From the NCBI GenBank assembly GCA_001940925.1, contig MSGZ01000024.1:1-46712 (forward strand): 46,712 bases of DNA, given 5' to 3'. The notes below the pieces were generated by a model. It was not told the DNA's origin and did not search any database. It saw nothing but the letters and a program-made list of their open reading frames with translations. Numbering within the stretch: the first letter of the stretch is position 1; each line of letters begins with the position of its first letter. This DNA is from Ruminococcus sp. Phil11. GTDB lineage: Bacteria > Bacillota > Clostridia > Oscillospirales > Ruminococcaceae. Shown here piece after piece: positions 1 through 6,648 of the stretch. Position numbers and translations under genes: made by a program.

Positions 1-66
1 TAACCGTTTGCTGGACGGTTATCCGGTTCTGTGATGAGGCTGTTGATGCATCTCAAACGGTTGCAT

Positions 67-585
67 TTACCAGAGATCTTTTTCGCTCTTGTACGGCTGC
101 ATATCATCGTAATGGAACCACACGTCATAATGCCAGAGATAGTCTTGCAACTCGAAAGAAAGCGAAAAACTGCCGCCGAGCGGTTTCTTGCTGTCAGATA
201 CCCCGAAGTGCAGCTCCCACATGGTAAACATCTGCTCAAGTTCCTGCGGGGAATATTCCGGCTGCGTCAGCCAATCATCGTGCAAATCCTGCTTGCTCAG
301 CCAGACGTATGCCTTTTGGATACATTCATCCAGATGCTCCAGCACATCAATCATCCGGTCCGCTGTTTCGTCAGAAATCTTATTGTCAGGGGTGTTAACG
401 GATACTTCGACAAAATCGGGTGTGCCATTCGCAAATGCTTCGTCTTCATCAGCGGATGTGCCGGTCGTAAAAAGAATGCAGTATGCATAAGGAAATCCGT
501 TGTCGAGCTTGCGGAACGCTAGTTTGGAAAAGTCCCTATTTTTCAGAATGTCGATGAGTTCGTCACGGAAATATTGAATACTCAC
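67..585 (-). CDS. Hypothetical acidic protein, immunity-like context
   Basis: A 172-residue soluble acidic protein with no signal peptide or membrane segment. The GTG start at 585 is preceded by AAGGGAG about 8 bases upstream. I do not recognise the family. The sequence is rich in Asp, Glu and aromatic residues, with a Trp/Tyr/His-rich C-terminal third (residues about 125-165), which is typical of small single-domain immunity or SMI1-like proteins but is not diagnostic. It lies at the left end of a minus-strand group of small acidic proteins (67 to 5261), two of which look like YezG-type immunity proteins, so an immunity-like role is inferred from context only. The coding call is well supported; the function is not. 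Confidence 0.7.
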   Translation of the reverse strand: MSIQYFRDELIDILKNRDFSKLAFRKLDNGFPYAYCILFTTGTSADEDEAFANGTPDFVEVSVNTPDNKISDETADRMIDVLEHLDECIQKAYVWLSKQDLHDDWLTQPEYSPQELEQMFTMWELHFGVSDSKKPLGGSFSLSFELQDYLWHYDVWFHYDDMQPYKSEKDLW

Positions 586-644
586 AGCGTTCGCTCCCTT
601 CTATTGATTACTGCTTCTCTCATTATAGCAAACCTATCCCCGAT

Positions 645-965
645 TTATACTTTATCGAATCTGATATCAAGATGCATGACGTACTTGCCGTTGAGCTTCG
701 CTATGAATTCACTAACCGTATTGTTCCAATCAGAGCAAAACTTTTCATACTCCGATTCACTCTGAAAACCAACAAATGAAAACTCTTGCTCATTATTGAT
801 GAATAATGCCTTGTATCTCGCCTGAAGGCTACGAAATTTAGCATCCAGCTCGATATCGTCGCACAACTCATCCGGCAAACGGGTAGCAATTACACCACCA
901 TCATCATCATACAACCAGACAGGATAGCAGCCATACTCAAGTATTATTCGAATTCTCTTCTGCAC
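645..965 (-). CDS. Hypothetical small protein
   Basis: A 106-residue soluble protein starting with GTG at 965, with AAAAGGAGAG about 7 bases upstream. It begins with a basic Arg/Lys-Ile strand and continues as an acidic alpha/beta protein; there is no signal peptide and no Cys motif. A consensus promoter faces it (TTGACT, 17-base spacer, TATAAT on the minus strand, 1056-1084). The ORF ends 59 bases before the start of the 172-aa gene, so the two may be co-transcribed. I recognise no family. It could be another member of the immunity-like array. Confidence 0.65.
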   Translation of the reverse strand: MQKRIRIILEYGCYPVWLYDDDGGVIATRLPDELCDDIELDAKFRSLQARYKALFINNEQEFSFVGFQSESEYEKFCSDWNNTVSEFIAKLNGKYVMHLDIRFDKV

Positions 966-1055
966 TGTTACACTCTCCTTTTAAAATTCGTCTTACGAAC
1001 TCGGGTTCGCTCCTACAATAACAATCGCAGAGCTATTTACGCCTTCTTTATCCCC

Positions 1056-1084
1056 ATTATAACAAAGCAATCATAAAAAGTCAA
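1056..1084 (-). promoter_or_regulatory. SigA-type promoter for the 645-965 gene
   Basis: Read on the minus strand: TTGACT (1084-1079), 17-base spacer, TATAAT (1061-1056), about 90 bases upstream of the GTG at 965. Confidence 0.75.
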
Positions 1085-1110
1085 CCATTATTCAGAAAGG
1101 AGGCTACACA

Positions 1111-1818
1111 GTGAGCCTGTTTCGGTTAAGCAATCATATATTCAATCTCGGTCTGGACTCGCAGGAACTGATCGTTTACGCTTATCTGTGCAGCCTTCCT
1201 TCTTCGGGATTCACGCTGCAAGGCGCGGCGGTGATCTCGGTCAAGCAGCGTACGATTGCCGCGAACTGCGGTATCAGATCACCCGTTACAGTCGCAAAAA
1301 CAATCGACCGACTCCGCGAAAAGGGGCTGGTCGATTATCTGGAACGGCAGTATAAGACAAACGGACACAGAGGCACATACTGGTATGCGGTCACAAAGCA
1401 CCCGACGGACAACGGCTTCTTCACGGTTGATCGCCACGTTTTCGGAATGCTTGTGCCGCGTCAGATGCTCGTGTATCTGTTCCTCTGCAAATCGTTCAGC
1501 ACGGTGCTGTATGACTGCTGGAACAGCTACAACGATATCGCCGCGCAGATCGGCATGAAGCGGGAGAGCGTAATACAGACGATTCGGGAACTGGTCGAAC
1601 TCGGCCTGATCGTCCGGATGCAGCGCAGATCAAAGGAGAATCGGCGTGTCTATGTAGACAACCACTATTCGATCGTGCGGTTTGAGGTCGGGCATATCCG
1701 CGCACAGATGCCTAAGATGCGGAGTGCTCCGGAGCAAGCAGATATTATCATGTATCACCCTGCTGCACTCTGCCGAATCTGCCCGGAGGTGCGTTCTGCT
1801 GTATGGGGTAGTCCCTGA
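1111..1818 (+). CDS. Winged-helix (double HTH) DNA-binding protein
   Basis: A 235-residue protein with two winged-helix-like segments. The first (residues about 15-95) has a recognition helix around VTVAKTIDRLREKGLV and a wing with an RGTYWYAV strand. The second (about 125-190) has IAAQIGMKRESVIQTIRELVELGLI followed by an RRVYVDNHY wing. The GTG start at 1111 follows AAAGGAGG with 7 bases spacing. This two-domain layout is known from replication-initiator-like and helix-turn-helix proteins of plasmids and conjugative elements in Clostridia. With ArdC-like fragments 4 kb downstream it suggests an element remnant. The last ~45 residues, with CRICPEV, are less conserved-looking and may be a replaced tail. 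DNA target unknown. Confidence 0.75.
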   Translation: MSLFRLSNHIFNLGLDSQELIVYAYLCSLPSSGFTLQGAAVISVKQRTIAANCGIRSPVTVAKTIDRLREKGLVDYLERQYKTNGHRGTYWYAVTKHPTDNGFFTVDRHVFGMLVPRQMLVYLFLCKSFSTVLYDCWNSYNDIAAQIGMKRESVIQTIRELVELGLIVRMQRRSKENRRVYVDNHYSIVRFEVGHIRAQMPKMRSAPEQADIIMYHPAALCRICPEVRSAVWGSP

Positions 1819-2003
1819 AATGCATCTCTATATTCAGTACCCAAGTCAATTTACGAATTGAAAAATGAATTCATTGTATATCCGTTCTGGCAATGATTTC
1901 TATACCGCGCGGACAAATAGTTTTTCACAGATCATATCGAAGCGCGGCGGTCAAGTGCAGGACGGCTTTTCTTTTTCAATTCTGTATTCGAAAGGAGCCT
2001 TTA

Positions 2004-2147
2004 ATGGACAAGCATACCAGAATCATTATCGTTTTCTTTGTGACGATGCTGCTTGCTTCACTCGTAACATTCAGCATTCTGTATCTGCTGCCGCTCGTAA
2101 CAAGCGGAACAGATCCGCCGGTATTTCTGAAACGCTGCCGAATATAA
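2004..2147 (+). CDS. Small single-pass membrane peptide (47 aa)
   Basis: An ORF of 47 residues starting at ATG 2004, with AAAGGAG 6 bases upstream. It has a short basic start (MDKHTR), one hydrophobic helix (residues about 7-31, rich in Ile, Val, Phe, Leu) and a short polar tail. The good ribosome site and clean membrane segment argue for a real gene, although it is short. Family unknown; it lies in the accessory region between the winged-helix gene and the immunity-like array. Confidence 0.45.
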   Translation: MDKHTRIIIVFFVTMLLASLVTFSILYLLPLVTSGTDPPVFLKRCRI

Positions 2148-2241
2148 AAGCAGCCGGACAGTGAATCAGACAAATCATTCGCCTAAGACGCTGTCGCGGC
2201 TGGAAATCTATCGTCAAACACGAAATGCGCTGAATGTGTAA

Positions 2242-2266
2242 TAGGACGGCTTTATGCCTGCCCTAT
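2242..2266. repeat. Dispersed hairpin repeat, copy A
   Basis: Imperfect stem (AGGACGGC ... GCCTGCCCT) around TTTAT. The 19 bases upstream (AATGCGCTGAATGTGTAAT, 2224-2242) are identical to the flank of copy C at 4292-4311. A looser match (GAATCAGACAAA) extends about 80 bases further upstream in both. There is no T-run, so it is not an ordinary terminator. Confidence 0.6.
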
Positions 2267-3121
2267 ATAATCGTCATATTCCGGATCATACTTGTGAATA
2301 AACGCTTCTTTTGGACCGTTCAGATTTCCGTTTATGTAGATCAAATGATCATGGAAAAGAAAATCCACATAATAACTGCCGTCAAGCATCATATCAATGA
2401 TTCTGATTACCAGTCCGGCGGCAAGTTCTTCTTTCGTGAACCGGCTTTGCATCATTTCATTTGCTTTGTCAACCAATTGTTCGGCTGCAAACTCCCGAAG
2501 CTCTTTGTCATGAAACTCGCGCATACGGCAGAAGTGTGCCATATGCGCAAGCGTTTTTGATACTGGGGTAAATTCAGCTGACACAATGATTTTGACTTCC
2601 GTTCCGAGCCAGCTAAATGTTCCGAGATATGCCGGATATTCCTCTGAACTGTCCAGTTCACCGAATAAATCCGAATGCAAATGCAGGCTGTCTGTATATT
2701 TTTGTATCAGACTCTCAAGAAACGGATCGGTCTTGACAGGCTGGATTATTTCAGTCAGATACAGCATACCTGTTCTCTTGACCGGAGTTTTGTACCATGG
2801 ACGAACAGGCGGCAGACATTTCACATGATACATTGTCAGCGGCTGCAATAGTTTCTGATAGGCATCATTATGAATCTCAGCTTCAGAAAGATCCCATATC
2901 AGATTTGTAAGCGCATCTTCACGCTCACCTGTGGTCAGGTCGATAAAGCCCAAAAGATGTCGGGATGCAACAGTCGTTTTCATCTGCGTCTCGGATGCTT
3001 CTATGCCGTCCGCATCTGTCACAATTAGATATTCGTGCATCTCTGTCTGATACTGATTATTTTGGCTGTCAGTCCGGAATTCCGGTACTTTTCCACAGCC
3101 GACTATATATGGATAGTTCAT
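2252..3121 (-). CDS. DUF2262-like protein
   Basis: A 289-residue soluble protein. I start it at ATG 3121 because GGAGGG lies 6 bases upstream; a longer ORF reaches 3220 but lacks a ribosome site. The C-terminal half carries the pattern I associate with DUF2262: a TFSWLGTEVKI strand, a long helix with KELREFAAEQLVDKANEM, then FTKEELAAGLVIRIIDMM and a strand pair ending INGNLNG. This family is common in immunity-rich loci, but its function is unproven. The N-terminal 100 residues are unassigned. The final codons and stop run into the hairpin repeat at 2242-2266, so the 3' end has been reshaped by, or carries, that repeat. Confidence 0.75.
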   Translation of the reverse strand: MNYPYIVGCGKVPEFRTDSQNNQYQTEMHEYLIVTDADGIEASETQMKTTVASRHLLGFIDLTTGEREDALTNLIWDLSEAEIHNDAYQKLLQPLTMYHVKCLPPVRPWYKTPVKRTGMLYLTEIIQPVKTDPFLESLIQKYTDSLHLHSDLFGELDSSEEYPAYLGTFSWLGTEVKIIVSAEFTPVSKTLAHMAHFCRMREFHDKELREFAAEQLVDKANEMMQSRFTKEELAAGLVIRIIDMMLDGSYYVDFLFHDHLIYINGNLNGPKEAFIHKYDPEYDDYIGQA

Positions 3122-3159
3122 TATATGCCCTCCACAATTGCTATCAATGAAACTGAAAT

Positions 3160-3181
3160 GGGATGGGCTTATGCCCGCCCT
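3160..3181. repeat. Dispersed hairpin repeat, copy B
   Basis: Stem GGGATGGGC / GCCCGCCCT around TTAT, lying between the 253-aa gene (ends 3266) and the DUF2262-like gene (starts 3121). It shares the stem with copies A and C but not their long flank. Confidence 0.55.
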
Positions 3182-3265
3182 ATAAGTGATCTGGTTTGGA
3201 AACAGTCCCGGAATCCGCATTGAATCAGAATATGCGCCGAGGTATAGATTCGCGTTCTTCTCAGT

Positions 3266-4027
3266 TCATTCATCAAGGGCGAGAGAAAAGTCCAGTCTGC
3301 CCCGCAGCGGAAAGCGGGTGATATCCTTGATCCGGAGCTTGACCGGGCAGTTCCCATCGAAGCGGGGAATGCACGGAGCCACCGAAGGACAGTAGACTGC
3401 TTCTCCGTCATAAGACGTCCCCCCCAGTTCCAGACGCAGTTGAAGTGTAACATTCCATTTTTTCATTGCTTCGCTGTCGCCGCTTTGGTAAAGCGCGGAA
3501 AGGCGTTCGGATTCGGCGAACAGCGCCTCCGGATTCTGGATGTGCAGCACGGTATCTGCATCAATCCAGATGCTGGGGTGATCCTCATAGAGCGGATGCT
3601 TAAGCTCAGCTTCAAACTCTGTTTCAAACGGTACATCGGAACCGAATTCTTCATTCCAGTCCACATCTGCATTGCCCGTCCAGCGCATACGAATCGTTTC
3701 GATGTTCACATCCAGTATTTCGATCATGCCGCTCGTGACGAACTCATGCTCCTGCACATACAGAAAGCCCGCTTCCTCGCCGAGCTCGTTAAACTTCGAT
3801 GTCCAGATATATTTTTTGCCCTTCAGTGCAAGATAATGCGATTCGCCGGTTTCAAAGCCGTTGTTGTGATACAAACGCAGTTCACGCATCTCATGGTCGA
3901 GTGCTTCGTCCTTTGACTCCGCATAAATGTCGATGTCCATTCCGAATGTATCCTCCCACGGGTCGCAGAGCAGGCGCACCACAGAAGATGTGACCTCATA
4001 GATATGGTCTCTCAGCTTAAAATACAT
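3266..4027 (-). CDS. Hypothetical acidic protein in immunity-like array
   Basis: A 253-residue soluble protein starting at ATG 4027, with AAGGAGG 7 bases upstream; the longer ORF to 4057 has no better site. It is strongly acidic and rich in Trp, Tyr and Phe, with no signal peptide, membrane segment or Cys motif. The first 110 residues look like a beta-rich domain (EVTSSVVRL, YLALKGKKYIW), the remainder mixed. I do not recognise a family. Position and orientation match its neighbours in the immunity-like group; hairpin repeat B follows about 85 bases after its stop. Function is inferred only from context. Confidence 0.7.
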   Translation of the reverse strand: MYFKLRDHIYEVTSSVVRLLCDPWEDTFGMDIDIYAESKDEALDHEMRELRLYHNNGFETGESHYLALKGKKYIWTSKFNELGEEAGFLYVQEHEFVTSGMIEILDVNIETIRMRWTGNADVDWNEEFGSDVPFETEFEAELKHPLYEDHPSIWIDADTVLHIQNPEALFAESERLSALYQSGDSEAMKKWNVTLQLRLELGGTSYDGEAVYCPSVAPCIPRFDGNCPVKLRIKDITRFPLRGRLDFSLALDE

Positions 4028-4291
4028 TGTTTCCTCCTTTTTGCGCGAATCGGGCAATTTCTGATTTCCCGTATGCTGTTGTGATCATACAGCACCGCCG
4101 AAAATTCCGATTCTGCGCCTGTTTTACATATCCCAATTATACATCAATACACCCGAAAAAGCAAGGGGCATACCATGTTTTTCAGCCTGTTATGAAAACC
4201 GATGCGATATGACACAGCCGCACTGAATCAGACAAACAATCATCCGGAATCGCTGCCTGTCGTATGACGCGGAATGCGCTGAATGTGTAAT

Positions 4292-4311
4292 GGGTGGGCT
4301 AATGCCCGCCC
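4292..4311. repeat. Dispersed hairpin repeat, copy C
   Basis: Eight-pair stem GGGTGGGC / GCCCGCCC with TAAT loop and one G-T pair. It sits 7 bases beyond the stop of the first YezG-like gene (4319). The 19-base upstream flank is identical to that of copy A. Confidence 0.65.
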
Positions 4312-4318
4312 TGTTGCT

Positions 4319-4780
4319 TTATTCGGTTGCAGGGTATTTGCCTTTCGGTGATTTCTTGCGTTCGCAATTAAAAAATCTCTTATATACAGCATCACCCTGT
4401 TCAACAAGATTCCCAGGAGGAAGCTCAAATTCAAAATCAATATGTACAGAACCATCAGGAAGCAAAGTATAATACATTGTTCGCCATGCTTTTTCTTGCC
4501 CAAATTTTTCCACATATGCATTGTACAACGATCCTGTTATTTCTAATAATTTAACGAACACCTCCATTTCTTCAAAAGTATAATGTTCATACCTTTCCCC
4601 AAAAAAATCTTGTGTACAGATTACATCTGTTTCCTGCTCTACAAAAGCAAACCAAGATGACGCTGACCCAGGTACAGCATCAGCATAAAAGCAAATTTTT
4701 TTCCACGGCACAGGAATGAAGCTGACGAGAAACTGACCGAGTTCTGTTTGCAGGGCTTCGATTCTATCCATATTTTCCAT
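4319..4780 (-). CDS. YezG/DUF600-like immunity protein, paralogue 2
   Basis: A 153-residue protein starting at ATG 4780, with GGAGG 6 bases upstream. The longer ORF to 4993 is only an out-of-frame reading of the upstream paralogue. It closely matches the neighbouring gene along its whole length: an N-terminal helix (IEALQTELGQFLVSFIPVPW), a K-I-CFYADA strand, then a central helix, and a C-terminal IDFEFELPPGN strand. This arrangement (helix, P-x-W-x-K, Tyr-rich strands, IDF-E near the end) resembles the YezG/DUF600 family of immunity proteins that neutralise polymorphic toxins such as YeeF. It is separated from the upstream copy by 10 bases. No toxin gene is in view. Confidence 0.7.
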   Translation of the reverse strand: MENMDRIEALQTELGQFLVSFIPVPWKKICFYADAVPGSASSWFAFVEQETDVICTQDFFGERYEHYTFEEMEVFVKLLEITGSLYNAYVEKFGQEKAWRTMYYTLLPDGSVHIDFEFELPPGNLVEQGDAVYKRFFNCERKKSPKGKYPATE

Positions 4781-4790
4781 GTGTACCTCC

Positions 4791-5261
4791 TCATTCGGTT
4801 GCAGGATATTTGCCTTTCGGCGATTTTTTACGATCACAATTGAAAAATCTTCTGTGAACAACATCACGTTGCTCAACCAAATTACCGGGCGGCAGTTCGT
4901 ATTCAAAATCAATCTGAATTGAGCAGTCAGACTGCAATGTAAAGTACATTGTTTTCCATGCTTTTTCTTGTCCGAATCGTTCGGCATAAGCATTATATAG
5001 AGATTCTGTCAGATTCAATAGTTTACAGATCACGTCCATTTTCTCAAACTTATAGCTGTCATATCTTTTCCAGAAAAGTTCTTGCGTACAGATAACACTC
5101 GTTTCCTTCTCGATAAAAGCGAACCATTCGGATGCTGTACCGGGCGCAGCATCTGCATAATAACAAATCTTTTCCCACGGCACAGGAATGAAGCTGACGA
5201 GAAACTGACCGAGTTCTGTTTGCAGGGCTTCGATTTCTTCCATGTTTTCAAGCTGTTCCAT
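4791..5261 (-). CDS. YezG/DUF600-like immunity protein, paralogue 1
   Basis: A 156-residue protein starting at ATG 5261 with AAAGGAG 7 bases upstream. It is a tandem duplicate of the gene at 4319-4780: the first ~60 coding bases after the start region are nearly identical, and both end in the same KSPKGKYPATE tail. Divergence is concentrated in the middle, around residues 45-110. In YezG-like immunity proteins tandem duplication with central divergence is expected when copies answer different toxins. Assignment rests on overall pattern, not on a database match. Confidence 0.7.
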   Translation of the reverse strand: MEQLENMEEIEALQTELGQFLVSFIPVPWEKICYYADAAPGTASEWFAFIEKETSVICTQELFWKRYDSYKFEKMDVICKLLNLTESLYNAYAERFGQEKAWKTMYFTLQSDCSIQIDFEYELPPGNLVEQRDVVHRRFFNCDRKKSPKGKYPATE

Positions 5262-5420
5262 AGGGCGCTCCTTTCGGAATGAATGTTATTCGTCGTCTTC
5301 ATTCATCTGGCAGATGCATTCATCAAGATAACCGGATATTGAATCAAAGGCTTTCATGATGTGCCATTTTTTGATTTGATTATATCATATTCATCTTGCA
5401 AAATCAAGGAGGGATATATC

Positions 5421-5565
5421 ATGATTTCAGATTACATCAACAGTGGCAAGCACAAAACCGTTGTTTAATCCAGCGGAAACAGCCCGCCGCATCGGCACTC
5501 TGCACAAAGCAGACGGTCGCTTTTTAGGCAATCAGACGAATTTTGAGAAAAAAGCGCCCTGTTAG
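5421..5565 (+). pseudogene. Frameshifted fragment of an element gene
   Basis: ATG 5421 has AAGGAGGG 7 bases upstream and opens a frame reading MISDYINSGKHKTVV, which stops at once. The +1 frame then continues with protein-like sequence (NPAETARRIGTLHKADGRF) to a TAG at 5563. The switch at about 5465 looks like a small indel in a real N-terminal coding segment. Family unknown; it lies just upstream of the ArdC-like fragment, as expected for decayed conjugative-element DNA. Confidence 0.45.
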
Positions 5566-5622
5566 ACACAAAAAACTTAACTAATCACGATTTAAAGTTT
5601 AAAATACAAAGGAGGAAAGTCA

Positions 5623-6470
5623 ATGGCAAACACCAGTTACCTCACCCCGCTTGGCGGATACAGCGATGCCGGAGCGATTATGCTCCGGAACATGGCTGCA
5701 AACGCTGAGCTCCTGACGGAGTATCTCCGGTTTCAGGGCAGAGTTTTCAAGCATCCGGCTTCGGTTGCGCTGGAATTTTTCACGCAAAAGCCCGGTGCGA
5801 CCTTCATCGCAACTGCCGCGCAATGGGAAAAAGCCGGTTTACCGTTACGCCCGGCAGCGATGCGATCAAGTTTTTCGATGAACACGGCAAAACGATCGAG
5901 ATGTACGACTTCTCACAGTGTGAGGAGGAAGCGCCGCCGATGATCTGGGCGGTGACGAATCAGAACCTTGCGGCAGTCAAGGAAGGCATGAGCATCCCCG
6001 CAGATTCAAGACTGCTTGACGGTCTGGTGGTTAAATCCGTGGATTCCGAGCTGATCGTCAATGCAATGCGGATGCTGAATGTCCCGCCGCAGAATCATGC
6101 AGCGTTTCAGAAGTCCATGGTCAGTTCTGTGGTACAGATCATTGCAGGACGGCTTTCCGTCAACGGCGGCAACTTCCGTCTGGAGACAGACAACACCGCG
6201 TTCAAGTCACTGAAAACCACGGAACAGCGCATGATCTATCTGGCAATCACCGGCAAGGCAGCGCGGGAAGTGCTGCGGCAGATCGAGCGTATTGTAACCG
6301 AAACGAGTGTGCAGGCAATGCTTGCAGAACAGGAGGCGAAACATGTTGAAGTACGAAGAGTGGCTGAACCTCAGCGAGGAGCAGAAAATGAATCTGACGG
6401 ACGCGGAACTGCCGCAGATTCCGAAGGAAATGCTGACGAATCACCTGAACGCAGCGGTACATGTTTCTGA
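5623..6470 (+). pseudogene. ArdC-like N-terminal domain gene, broken by one-base deletion
   Basis: ATG 5623 follows AAAGGAGG. The first frame (residues 1-73) contains LLTEYLRFQGRVFKHPASVA and ends FIATAAQWEKAG; the adjoining frame, open from 5823, continues FTVTPGSDAIKFFDEHGKTI and YDFSQCEEE. Joined, they give the pattern of the ArdC-like ssDNA-binding domain found at the N-terminus of large conjugative-element proteins (helix, RPxA-like segment, A-x-x-W-x-K-x-G, G-x-x-I-x-F, YDxSQ). The break is at the T-run 5838-5840, where one T appears to be missing. The rest of the usual large protein is absent, so this is a truncated remnant of an integrative or conjugative element. Confidence 0.7.
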
Positions 6471-6483
6471 TATTGCTATCTGA
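6343..6483 (+). CDS. Small ORF overlapping the ArdC-like fragment (46 aa)
   Basis: ATG 6343 has AGGAGG 6 bases upstream and reads 46 residues: MLKYEEWLNLSEEQKMNL... ending SDIAI. The composition (helix-forming, acidic) looks more natural than the competing frame of the broken gene above, which becomes Arg/Gly/Glu-rich here. It may be a separate small gene translationally coupled to the ArdC-like gene, or the true continuation after a second frameshift. Confidence 0.45.
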   Translation: MLKYEEWLNLSEEQKMNLTDAELPQIPKEMLTNHLNAAVHVSDIAI

Positions 6484-6583
6484 TACCGCGATCCGGACAT
6501 ATTATCATAAATGATTGTGCAATTTCAATATACTTATACATATATTGATGAGAATATTCTATTTGATAGGCGCGTTCCGTATA

Positions 6584-6612
6584 TTGTCGAAACAAAAGAA
6601 TCATGATATAAT
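6584..6612 (+). promoter_or_regulatory. SigA-type promoter for the triple-repeat dockerin protein
   Basis: TTGTCG (6584-6589), 17-base spacer, TATAAT (6607-6612), about 37 bases before the ATG at 6649. Confidence 0.7.
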
Positions 6613-6648
6613 ATTAACGTAGTATTTTTATCATTATTGGAGGAATCT

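Noticed and set aside
2..20. Inverted repeat AACCGT ... ACGGTT at the left edge
   Set aside because: Short, no T-run and no gene pair visible on both sides; cannot be called a terminator or attachment site.
5286..5357. 23-codon minus-strand ORF reading MKAFDSISGYLDECICQMN...
   Set aside because: Protein-like, but no ribosome site and too short to support; might be a gene fragment.
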